A stretch of 64,000 bases of DNA from Pseudo-nitzschia pungens (lineage: Eukaryota; Bacillariophyta; Bacillariophyceae; Bacillariales; Bacillariaceae). The stretch is taken from contig CM074767.1 of NCBI GenBank assembly GCA_037355855.1, positions 1,054,001 to 1,118,000 of the forward strand, given 5' to 3'. Below are positions 45,185-55,489 of the stretch, one piece after another. The notes beneath the pieces were generated by a model. It saw nothing but the letters and a program-made list of their open reading frames with translations. It did no database searches and was not told where the DNA came from. A program made the translations under genes and the position numbers. How positions within the stretch are numbered: the first letter of the stretch is position 1; each line of letters begins with the position of its first letter.

Positions 45185-46485
45185 TTGATTGATTGATTCG
45201 TTCGTTCGTTCGTTCGTTCGATGCCAACGGAACGAAATGGAACAAAACAAAACAAAACAAAACGAAACGAAACGAAACGAAACGAAACGGAACGGAACGG
45301 AACGGAACGGAACGAAAAGAAAACAAAAAGAAACAAAGAGAAACAAAAAGAAACAAAGAGAAACAAAGAGAAACAAAAAGAAACAAAAAGAAACAAAACT
45401 GCGCTGCAGACGGACACACATCACTATTATTCTTTGGTTTCCCCACCACTGGAAACCGACCCACCCAGTCGGCAGTGACGCTACACCGATCACTACGGGT
45501 ACCAAACAGCAACAGGACATTGATCGAGCTTGATTGGAGTGGGTCTGCCCTTGAACACGAAGATTTGGTACCCTTCCTTCTAGCCATGCATTCGTGCGTG
45601 CATGCACGGATGCAGTTCTCCAACGCAACACAACGCAACGCAACACAAAAGTTGGATCCAAACACCATCGAACCCAGTGGATACTGTGCTGGTCTCATCG
45701 AATCCCAACGCGCAATCGTCTGCCCAAGGATTTTTTTCTTTGGATCCGTCGCAAAAAGCTTGCAAGGAACAAGTCTTTTTTAAAACGCAACCGGAGGCGA
45801 TTCGAGTAGCAGCTAATCAATCTCGAGTTCGAATTCGGATTCGGATTCTACAAAAAATTCTCGGTCCCAGGATTGAAAGACCCGCACCAATAAGCAGAGA
45901 CCCTCCACCCGACAACGATGCCAAAGCACATCCATTCCAAGGCGATACCTGGACTTCCAAGTTGTGCTCAATCAAAGGAATAAGGTTACTGCATCAGGCA
46001 TTGACCTCCCCATTGTAACTGGAGTCCCTTCCAATAGAGGAGAGAAATACGAAGTTGCATGCTTCGATTTTGCTTTCACATTTTCGCGAAGACTGGTATG
46101 AAATCTTGAATTGTATGGGTATTGAGTATTGAGTTCGTGTAATTACAATGCGATGAATTCAATATTACTACGTGTACCGTACGCATTTTGTTGTTGATCG
46201 AAATGAAAAAATAATAATACAATATACGTGCCGTGTAGCGGTACAAGTAACCTACTTCTTGATTGTACGACTACTACCCGTCTTTGATTTCAGTTCAGTA
46301 CGAGAATTGTATTACTACTAGTTAGAATGATGTTGCCCAGCCTTCTTTAGCCTTGGCCCGCAATCAAAAATCGAACCAAATTACCGTTGAATACGAAGTA
46401 CAAGAGCCTAAATGTACTTATCGTGCTCGATGCAAATACAGTAAGATCTTATTGAGTATGATGTTTTAATCTCATCAAGTCGTTA
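45185..46485. repeat. Spacer opening with a (GATT)/(CGTT) array and an A-rich pentanucleotide array
   Basis: Immediately after the sulfotransferase stop: (GATT)n then (CGTT)n at 45182-45219, then AAAAC, GAAAC, GGAAC and AAAAAG blocks at about 45238-45400 with almost no T on the plus strand. The rest, to 46485, has no supported gene. Open frames at 45189-46018 are made of the array and have no motif. Confidence 0.75.
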
Positions 46486-46717
46486 CTACGGATCGCCTAA
46501 CAATAATTGAAATACAGTAAAAGTTTTTTACCGGACGTGTACCAAAAAAAAAGAACCGATAAAGAGATCACTGAAAACCCTCAGACCCCCCTCTGAGTCT
46601 GTCAATACATGGAAATGATGACGGTTTGAGGGTTTTCAGTGATCTCTTTATTGGTTCTTTTTTTTTGGTACACGTCCTGTAAAAAAACTTTTATTTCAAT
46701 TGTTAGGCGATCCGTAG
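46486..46717. mobile_element. MITE-like element with about 100-bp inverted arms, TA flanks
   Basis: The element is 232 bp. The left arm begins CTACGGATCGCCTAACAATA and continues through a GGACGTGTACC and an A9 run to CACTGAAAACCCTCA. The right arm is the inverse complement with a handful of mismatches and small indels over about 100 bp. The loop is about 35 nt. TA lies directly outside both ends (46484-46485 and 46718-46719), which fits a TA target duplication. No coding capacity. It is probably mobilised in trans; the ends do not match those of the large transposon at 51823. Confidence 0.85.
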
Positions 46718-47282
46718 TAATTACGAAGTACGAAGTAATTCACAAGCACGACACAGAAAGATTACCGGTAATACGAGTAGTACTGTACAGTACAACTTGG
46801 GACGGTAATTACTGAACAGAATATCGAATGAATCAATCAGGCTTTACGGCTTGCTATTACTGTAGCAGATTCATTCACCACTTGAAAACTTTTGTTAATT
46901 TGGATTGATCTTTCGTGAGGGACATGCGCTAAAAATTGAAAAAGTCAAAAAAGTGTAGAACTCCGGCGCCCAGTGATACTTCGTGAGACCCACCAGTCTC
47001 AACAGAAAAAAACTATTGATGTGTATGTTGAGTGCGCACTGAAATCGAATAAAGCTCAAATCCCCAATTTTCTGAATATCATATGCGTTTAACCCCTCCT
47101 TTCCGCAGACCAAGCTGGAGAAAGAAATCTGATGGTTTTTTTTTAATGCATCGACCTTGCAATCGAATCCACCATCTTCGCATTCGATGTATGATTGAGA
47201 CGGCATTGCTCATAACTCGACTCAAAGAGCGAATGCATCTTATTTTCTAACAATAAGCAAATAAACACTAGTTTGCCAGTCG
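46718..47282. other. Spacer upstream of the SDR gene
   Basis: A 103-codon minus-strand frame (46895-47206, starting MPSQSYIECEDGGFDC) has fairly even composition but no known motif and no splice partner that I can see. It is left as a weak candidate. Nothing else was seen. Confidence 0.3.
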
Positions 47283-48368
47283 ATGGAGCCAGCGGTGTGC
47301 GAACCGACCAAGATCGCCGTTACCGGTGCGAATGGCTTCATTGGTTCGCACTGCGTATTAGCACTCCTGGAGACAGGATTCCCGGTAGTTGCAGTCGTTA
47401 GCGACCCCTCGAACTCCTCGACGATCCAATTCTTGGTAGAAGAAGCTAGAAAGATCGGCAAACAAGATTTTCTGTCGTTTGCTTCCGGAGATCTACTCGA
47501 AGACGGAAGCTACGACAATGCCTTTGCTGGAACATGGGGTGTGGTTCACACAGCCGCGATGGTGGAATTGAGTGACACCAAGGATCCCAACAATTTGATT
47601 CAACCAGCAGTTGAAGGAACCAAGAACGTAATTGCATCCGTCAAGAAGAATGCAGCAACGATTGAGCGATTCATCAACATCTCTTCGGTAGCAGCAATCT
47701 ACTCCTTTGACAAGCAACTCGACCACGTCTTTGTCGAGGAGGACTGGAACGAGTGGAGCACCGTTGAGCGGGGAGATATCTACGGATATGCCAAAACCAT
47801 GGCCGAAAAGGCCATGTGGAACGATGCCGATCTTCAATCTTCCATCGATGTCGTTGTCTCCCTGAACCCGAGTGTAGTTCTGGGGAAAGCCTACACTAGA
47901 TCACACGCAGTGTCGAGTTCCACTTCTGTTGTCACCAACACCCTTCTCGGAAGACCCATTTTCAATGTGCCCGTCTCATTTGTGGACGTAAGGGACGTTG
48001 CCACGGGAGTCATACTTGCACTCACCCAGGATCGGGAGAGGGTTGCGGGGAAGCGCTTCATCCTGTCGGGGACGAGCAGCATGAATGCAATGAACCTGCA
48101 CGAGTTTGTCCGGGTATCCCACCCCGAGGCAAAGGGTGCCAAAAAACTGATCGAACCGTGCCTGTTTAAGACACTCACGTGGCTCGGTGAACAGATACCC
48201 TTCTTGCGAAAGCCCATGGGCTGGCAGGAAATATGGAAACACATCGATCGCAGCTTGGAATTCGACAACACCCAATCCAAAACTGTCTTGGGCATCGGGC
48301 AATACACTTCTCTGGTAGACACGTGCCGAGTTGCCGCCGATTCCATTCAGCCCTTCCTTAACGACTAA
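47283..48368 (+). CDS. Extended short-chain dehydrogenase, dihydroflavonol-4-reductase-like
   Basis: Reaction (family knowledge): NAD(P)H-dependent reduction or epimerisation of a small carbonyl substrate; substrate unknown. Seen: 361 codons from an ATG. The N-terminal cofactor motif is KIAVTGANGFIGSHCVLALL (about residues 10-29, GxxGxxG). The strand VVHTAAMVELSD and the helix NLIQPAVEGTKNVIASV follow, with FINISSVAAIYSF carrying the catalytic Ser. YGYAKTMAEKAMW (about residues 166-178) carries Tyr and Lys of the YxxxK pair. FVDVRDVATGVILAL is also typical of the DFR/CCR branch. The length is normal and there is no break, no presequence and no membrane segment, so it is probably cytosolic. 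Similar enzymes act in plants on flavonoids or lignin precursors; that chemistry should not be assumed in an alga. Confidence 0.92.
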   Translation: MEPAVCEPTKIAVTGANGFIGSHCVLALLETGFPVVAVVSDPSNSSTIQFLVEEARKIGKQDFLSFASGDLLEDGSYDNAFAGTWGVVHTAAMVELSDTKDPNNLIQPAVEGTKNVIASVKKNAATIERFINISSVAAIYSFDKQLDHVFVEEDWNEWSTVERGDIYGYAKTMAEKAMWNDADLQSSIDVVVSLNPSVVLGKAYTRSHAVSSSTSVVTNTLLGRPIFNVPVSFVDVRDVATGVILALTQDRERVAGKRFILSGTSSMNAMNLHEFVRVSHPEAKGAKKLIEPCLFKTLTWLGEQIPFLRKPMGWQEIWKHIDRSLEFDNTQSKTVLGIGQYTSLVDTCRVAADSIQPFLND

Positions 48369-49230
48369 CAAGCAGCTTATCCAACGCAACGAGCAACAAC
48401 TGTGCTTCCTTCGAGTGGGAGTCGACCACCTCTGATTCTATCTCATAGCATTCATTTAGACAAAAATAAGAGGAAGAGCAAGAACAATATCTTTTGAGAG
48501 GGACAGAGACGGAGAGACGTCATGTCCGGAAAACACACTATAATATGCGTTTGCACTTTCCTTTCAATCAAAACGATTCTTTGTCAAGAATAAACATCCG
48601 ATGACGTTCACTCAAACACACACGAGTCGTAGGTGACGTTTCCTGATGCATTCTAAAGTCTAAAAGCAGACGGGATTGTTGCACGTTCATTCACATGTTC
48701 CAGTAAACCAGTCTGCTTCGTAGAAGATATGTTTGTTGTTTTTAACTTGTGGTTATGAGTAATTTTCACAACCCGAGTCATGTCTGTATGCTCCGTTGTC
48801 CCTATTGAAGGCACAAAGACTTGTTTACAATACAGAGAGAGGTTATATACTACCTACGAGGGGTTCATCTTCAAAAGATTGACCTTTGGTTAAGGCTGCG
48901 CTTGCTACCGCTTTGAGCTTGTTACGAATAGAGAGTTATAGAAACTACTGTCGTCAGTATCGCTTTGCAACCCAAATTGCAGAGCTGCCAGATCCATTCG
49001 TGTTTTCGAGTACAGATTCATTTTTAAAATGGCCGATCACGTTCAGTCAAACGCACTCGAGGCGTTGGTGGCTTGATTTTTTCGCAAGCATGCGAGCTCT
49101 CCCTAATGGTGTAAATTATGGGTTGCTTTATCGAGTGACCAACTATTTTGGTCTCAGCAGTGCTTTGAATGCAAGGCTGGAGAATTGCCAACTAGTGTTG
49201 CAAGCAGCAAGAAGCGAGTTGCAGAGTTAG
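48369..49230. other. Spacer with an unassigned open frame at 48886-49230
   Basis: No gene is established. The frame at 48886-49230 (+, 115 codons, no ATG before residue 69) has good amino-acid variety, for example FLKWPITFSQTHSRRWWLDF and GVNYGLLYRVTNYFGL. It ends one base before the exostosin-like gene's stop on the other strand. It could be a terminal exon or a gene remnant; I do not recognise it. Confidence 0.3.
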
Positions 49231-50662
49231 TTAACGTCTTCGCAATCGCTGATTGTTGCATTCGAGGCTGGCAATCGAGGTTTCATTGCACCGCACACCG
49301 GGATGTTCGGGTGGTTCTTCATCCTTCTGCCTGGAGGCAAAGGTAAGCTCTAATCCCTTAACAATGCCTTCTATCACGAGTGAGTCCGTCTCGATGTACT
49401 TCTTGTAGATTTCAAAGTAGCAATAGTTTCTCCTCCGGCACCGCTCTTCGACGCTCATGGAGTTCATGATCTCCATGGCCGGGTCTCCCGCATCCTTTTC
49501 GGGAAGAATAATCGCGCACTGGTTCCAATCGAACAACTCGGGGCGGAAGGGGAACAAATAATTGTCCGCGTGCACGACGAGGATTGCCCCCGCGCTGAGG
49601 ACTTCGGTAAAGCGGTAGCTGAACTTGTTGTCGCCCCGAGGTGCCATACCAAAACGTGCCTTGCGCAAAATGTCGGGAAATGACACTTTTCTATCTCGGG
49701 GTGGGAAAACGACGGTGCGGGTGCTGTTGTTGTGGAACTTTTGGTAGGCTTTACGGGCGCCCCCCCACTTTGCGTTGAATTCTTCGTTTCTCCCTTGCCG
49801 CATGTTACCAATGTAGACGTGGTGAAAGTTCCGGTGGGAGTCCTGCTCGGCTCGGCAGGTGCGAATATCGTCTTCTTCTCGGGGTGTCAGCTTGGCCTTA
49901 TTGGTCGAGGGTGGGATCAATCCCTGATCCATACCCGGAGCCACAGCGGGAAAATTTCCTGACAGAAAGACCACCGATATGGGCAGTTGCGCGGCTTCTC
50001 GTACTTTTACGCAATTCAGCCCCAAGCCATCGCCACCACAATGCAATAGGATGAGCGTGACGTTTCCGCGGGTGCTTCTGTCGACAGCGCTGTTGGCATC
50101 GAGTTCCGGCGAAAGGTTCTGAAACAATGCGTGATTCGAGAACTTTTGGTCGAGACCACAATACTGAAGTCTGGTACGCTTTTCGTTTCCACTCCGACCG
50201 TTGAGAAAATCCCAGTTCATTTTTGCTCCGTAGATAGGATAGTTTGATTCCCTGCACTGGTAATCATCAAAAAAGACGTAATAATTCTGATCGTCCGCGA
50301 CTTGCATTTTTCCGGTCTCGAAGTCTTCCCAGGCTGTGGGATGGAACCACGGATGGTTGACCAGCGCGGTATAAAGTTCTCTCTCGCGCAGAGATCGAGT
50401 CTTGGTCAACCCAACGGTCTGATTGGGATGGTTCCAGCCAAAGTTGGTCATTAGCAGCATCGGTGGTTTGTGTGTTTTCGATATGGTTGGTGACGATGAA
50501 AACGACAGTGAAGAATCCAGCCAGGGGCGTTGCATGGTTTCGTTCCAGAAAATCGTCGTGTCATGTATGAGCCGTTTGTGGAGTATTTTGCCCGGGGCGG
50601 GGTTGCCCTGTGAAATATCGCTCGTGGTCACTGTTTTTGTTTGTGTTTCTGCTTCTGCACCG

Positions 50663-50693
<31 letters not shown>

Positions 50694-51285
50694 TGTCGTT
50701 GCTATTGTTCTTCCTGCTGTTGCTATTGTTGTCATCCGGGGCGGTGGTCGCATCCTTCGATGCGCCCAAGGGTTCTTCTCGCTCCCCTTTCTTGATTTCA
50801 GTCAATTCGTCTCCCCCAGTGGATCCGTTTTTATTCGACGCACTGTCGCTGGTGTCCGGTGACAACGTTGAGGACGTCGGCTGTTGCGTTGAGAAACTTC
50901 TTGATGCTTCGAAACCCAACGCAGGAGCTTCCTCTTTCCCCGAATCTGCCCCAGTGGACTTGGTTCCCACTGACGGGCCATCCACAGTCTTCGTTATTGA
51001 TCTTTTCGTCTTTTTTGTTGATTCTACTGTTTCTGTTTGTTCCGGTGGTTCTTTTTGTTCTGTTGGTTCTATTTCGCTTGTTCCCGTGTTTGCTATTACC
51101 GCTGTGGCTCTCACACGGGGACTGACATCGCTCACCGAGAGGGCCGCCATCTGTGTAAAATTCTGGTTGCGAATCAATTTATAGAAGACCTGTACCACTA
51201 GGATCAAAACGAGTAACCCAACTTTGTTCATCTTCCCAAATTTGTTCATCTTCAGCCCCGTGGCTTGTGGTGGGAGTTCAGCCAT
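49231..51285 (-). CDS. Exostosin-like (GT47) glycosyltransferase, type II membrane protein
   Basis: Role: GT47 enzymes build wall or matrix polysaccharides in the Golgi; donor and acceptor are unknown here. The ATG at 51285 gives 684 residues; the upstream start is a TTG. The leader is short and basic, followed by one membrane helix (MNKVGLLVLILVVQVFYKLI, about residues 19-38). A long Ser/Thr/Asn-rich stem has a Ser/Asn run encoded by GCT/GTT repeats (50665-50720). The catalytic part includes YYVFFDDYQC, LILLHCGGDG, and the exostosin hallmark KARFGMAPRGDNKFSYRFTE followed by VLSAGAILVV (about residues 543-572). The end has the expected EERCRRRNYCYFEIY. The family match is strongest in the last 150 residues. 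No intron or break was seen. Confidence 0.85.
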
Positions 51286-51822
51286 GACAATGTTCGGTTG
51301 AGCTGTCTCGAGCAAGATGGTTTTTGGAAAATGAAATCAACAGAGTTCATGCTGGCGAAAGACAGCGTTATGTTGGTTGGTTGGTTGGTTGGTCGATTGG
51401 TCGATTGGTCGATTGGTCGATTGGTCAATTGGTCAATTGGTCAATTGGTCGGTTGGTCGGCTGGCTTCGTAATACAGTAAGGCTGACCTTTTAATTAGAC
51501 TGCTGTAGTTAAAAGAAGATTGGGAAGTAAAAACCTCACGTAAGTACGTAGTATTGGATTTCGAAGTTTTGCTTGAAAAAGGTGCGCTTGGGTCATCGAA
51601 ATGTTGTTTTGCGCGCACCTTGTCCAACATCCGGGTCCCGGTGTAAGTTTCTGTAGCACCATGCTTATTTTTTCTTCCAACGGGTGGGTAAATCTTAAAA
51701 AAGATTATTCAGTAAGGTTATTCTCTCAATCTCAACACAACTAAGTTTACGGTAAGGTTAACCTTACCGTCCGTGCCGGTAAACCTTACGAAACTTACGT
51801 ACTGTATCGTCTTTCCGATGTA
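51286..51822. repeat. Spacer with a TTGGTCGA/TTGGTCAA minisatellite
   Basis: About 51373-51468 is a tandem array moving from TTGG units through TTGGTCGA to TTGGTCAA and back to TTGGTCGG. Downstream, 51710-51800 is dense in GTAAGGTTAACCTTAC-type palindromic strings. It ends at the left end of the transposon. No gene. Confidence 0.8.
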
Positions 51823-51839
51823 TCGTTTAGCTGCGGCGG
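51823..51839 (+). repeat. Left terminal inverted repeat of the transposon
   Basis: TCGTTTAGCTGCGGCGG, preceded by TA. It matches the right end perfectly over 17 bp; outside the TA the flanks do not match. Confidence 0.88.
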
Positions 51840-52239
51840 AAAAATCTACTGGTGACCAGTTGTTTTAGGACCATCCTATATTCCTGATCGTATTAGTCAA
51901 ATAACAGTTTAATGTTAATCTGATGAGTCTTATTTTACTCATATTTCGAAATATATTCTGGTGCGCCAAAAACAATCTAACCGACATCAGATTTTGGCTT
52001 CTTTTCCTGTGTTTCCACAATCTAAAATGTACCGAACACTTACAGAAAAGCATAAAAGGTGGTGTCAGGAACAAATGGTCCGATGACAATTGTATTGTTA
52101 TTGGATCAACAGAATTCTTGTCAAGAGGATAGTAAGACTGTTTGTTGAGTTTGTTGATTTACTCAGTAGTAGCGTTTGATTTTTCTTTTCTTTGTAACAC
52201 AACAATCAACCTGAAAGAATCGATATCGACACGACAATC

Positions 52240-55200
52240 ATGAATACCAACGACGACGACGACGACACTCCTTCCCCGATGCCGGTGGTGAGACTTTCTC
52301 GAAACATGCACTCTGATCTTAGCACCATTACTCGTACCACAACACAAGAAGAAGATACTACTGATACTACTGTTGTCGGGATTGATGATAATATCCAACC
52401 CACAAAATTTTCTTCACAAGAAATAATCGATGCTCAAAACAAATACTTCGAACAACAATACGCCGAAGACCATATGTGTCGTGACGGAGGAGACAGTGAC
52501 GAAGATGGTTCAGAAGCAAGATCATTTGATGTGGTAGCGTCTTTAAACAGAGAAAAACAATACAACAACGCAAATCATTCTGATTCTATCTTCGATTATG
52601 AGCTTTATGAATGTAAGAATGGAATTCTAAACAAACAGAATATCGATTACCCTAAGGTACCTCTTGATTTCCGACCTTCCGGTTTGAAGAAAGGAGAGCC
52701 TCCATTCGAAAAAGTGGACAATCCTGGATCATGGAACAGGTACTACTTTGAACCAAAATTCAAAGAAGGGAAATATCTTTATCATTGTATGCCCAGTGGG
52801 TGTATTCCATTTCGGGATGCGTCGATACCTGAAGGTATCGACGCCGGCCCTGTTAGATTCCACAAAGAGAGTGGATGGACGTTCCACTACAAAGGATGGA
52901 ATGCAGAAAAGGGAATAGATAAATACAGAACTGGAACAGAAAATAATCTCTTTCCTACAAACAGGAAAGGATGTCTTGACAAAGATAAGTTGATAAAGCA
53001 TGGACTAACTGTCGAGAGGATTCGCGATGATGATGCTCTGTTTTTCTATCAGCTTATCATCCCATTACACTACCCAGATCGATCCGGTGTTGAAGGAGAT
53101 GAGAGGATGCCTTACTTCCCTCTTGTTACTTGGTTCAGTAATCTTTATGCCAATCGAAAGAACGATGGTTACGGACATCAGATAAAATCTATTTCCCATG
53201 AAGAAGTAGTCAAATTCGATGGTTGTTTATTCATGCATGGTGCTTGTGGTGGAGGGAGTTCTCAAGATATTAAAAATCGATGGGATCCCAAGGATTGTAT
53301 GTACAATAAAACTATCCATCGAACTATGAGCCTTTGGAGGTGGAGGGAGATTAAAGAGAACTTAAAGCTATCCAACAATTATGAGGAAGAACACAGGGTA
53401 CCATTCAATCCTTCAAATAAGTTCGATTATATTTACAAAGTCCTTGTTCACAACACTAATTATATAACAAAAAGAGCCGATCAAGATCTCGTGGTAGATG
53501 AAACCACTTGGGCATTTGGTGGTTACGGGGGTGCTAACGTTTATTTCACTCCGGGGAAAAGGACAAGTAGAGGTGGTCAAACAACTCTCTTATTTGATTG
53601 TTATAGGATACGTCCGAGAGCATATATACACCGGGTTGGAAAGTACAAATGCGCTCCAGGTTTTACCAGAAGGGGTCAGTCGGAAGTATTCGAACTAGTG
53701 ACGAATGGTGTTCTACCACAGATTGGTCCAGATAAACTATGGGTTGAACCACCACACTTGACTGTCGATAATTTTTTCAATGGTGATGTAATCTTGGATT
53801 GGATGGGAAGAAACGGTTTGTCTATGCTAGGTACTGTTTCTAGATCGTGTCTTCCGAAAGGTGTTCCATCTCTTTATCTACATAAAGACAACGCTCCACC
53901 GAGTAAGAAACAAAAGTCTAGGGTTGCCCGGCTTACCAATCCTATCACTTTAGTGAAAAGGTTTTTCTTCCCAGAAAAAGGGGACAAGAAAAAACCGGAA
54001 CAACAAAAACCCCAGTTATCCTCAACAAAAATACCACTTGTTTCCCCAGCAAACAAAAAATCCCATACAACGACTGTACCACCCAAATACCCAACAACCC
54101 GACCTCCACCATTTGATCGACACAATACCGATTCGAAAAATTACTTTCCATTGACAGACAAGAAAGGGACATCGATTACAAATGTCGAAGAAGGAACAAT
54201 CGATAAAGAACATACAGGAAGGAACACTCCGATTCAACCATTATATACAAGAGTCCATTGTAGCTTTCAAAGCACCGGATCGACGAATATAGGATCCGTA
54301 AATTCCATATCTTCTTCAGAATGTTATGTCCAACGGAAAAGTAGGGGACAAGGAAATAACAAAAGAAACTGGTGCATCGAAATGAATCAAAGTAGAGAGT
54401 TATATCTACATACATACGGAAAGATAGATCAAGCCGATTCGATGATAGCAAGAGCACGTCTTCAGTATCGATCATGGAAATACTATCACTCGGCGATTAA
54501 TCATGCCAAAGCACTGAGTATAGCTGTTGCTTATGACATGTACAAAGAATGTACAGAAGGAAGTCTTGATCCAACTTGGGCAAAAAAAAAATTTTAACAG
54601 CACACCAATTCCAATCGAAATTGGCGTTACAGATGCTTACTTACAACCCTCTCGAAAACAAATACCCTGGCGACACAATGTTAAGGAAATCGATGCAAGA
54701 AACGAAAGATAGAAGAAGTCGAAACAAATGGCCTCTAAGAATCCGAAAGAGATATAGGAGGAGCAATAGGTCCATTTACGTCGCAAATGGAGTCGTATGC
54801 GACTATCTATCTCGTGAAGTGGTAAACCAAGCGCTGTTTAATGGACGTCTATGTATAGAAGGTCAAGTTCTGAAATATCATGGTATGGAGAAAATAACAA
54901 ATAAGAGTGGAAGACTTTGTTATATGTGTGGAAGAAGATGTTATACTTGTTGTTCTAAATGCACCGACAAAAACGGCACACCGATTACTTTATGTTGTAT
55001 GTCAGCAAGAGACTGGTCTTCAGACTCTACTGTTATTACACAACATCCTCGATGGTGTTATCATGAATACCACGATCCAGCTTACTTTGGACTTGGCAGA
55101 AAAGATTTTAAATCTATCAGGAGCGACGAAAAGAAATGGATTGGAGTACCCACAGAAGATGATATACAAACTAATAGGGAGTATGTGTACTATCTGCTGG

Positions 55201-55439
55201 GAAGAGACGACTTGTTAAAGAAAGAAGAAGAACAAGAAGAAATAATCCAATCGATAACCGAATCGAAAGAAAAGGAAAAGAAGAAAAAGAAAACTGATAT
55301 TACAAACAAATCGATATCGATACACGAAGACAAACAACAATCACAAGAGACTATCATGACTGTTGACACAGAAGAGATATTATTCAATACACAGGAGTCG
55401 ACCGATTCACCAGATATCAAATGTAGTGGAATTATCTAA
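52240..55439 (+). CDS. PiggyBac-family (DDE_Tnp_1_7) transposase, split by a -1 frame change at an A10 run
   Basis: Role: cut-and-paste transposition of the surrounding element. Frame 1 (52240-54597, 785 codons) begins with an acidic Thr-rich leader and includes the DDE core: DLVVDETTWAFGGYGG (Asp near residue 420), HLTVDNFFNGDVILDW (Asp near 510), and TYGKIDQADSMIARAR (Asp near 730). The family helix SWKYYHSAINHAKALSIAVA follows. These match the three catalytic Asp of piggyBac by context. Frame 1 stops right after WAKKKF. Frame 2, one base back, continues KKILTAHQFQSKLALQML to 55439 and supplies a C-terminal Cys/His domain (CYMCGRRCYTCCSKC, CCMSARDW, CYHEYH), which is the place and type of the piggyBac cysteine-rich DNA-binding domain. 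The two frames meet at A10 (54582-54591). Read together they give 1066 residues. The shift could be programmed, transcriptional slippage, a mutation, or a homopolymer sequencing error. Confidence 0.88.
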
Positions 55440-55489
55440 AAATAAAGAACAATAAAAGATTATTAATGGTGGTGTGTATTCCTAAGAAC

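Noticed and set aside
43382..45661. 759-codon minus-strand frame opposite the sulfotransferase
   Set aside because: It runs through microsatellites (long FLFVSLCFF-type repeats), has no domain, and the sulfotransferase motifs are on the other strand.
45602..46018. 138-codon frame after the sulfotransferase
   Set aside because: The start is within repeat DNA and there is no motif; composition is that of the spacer.
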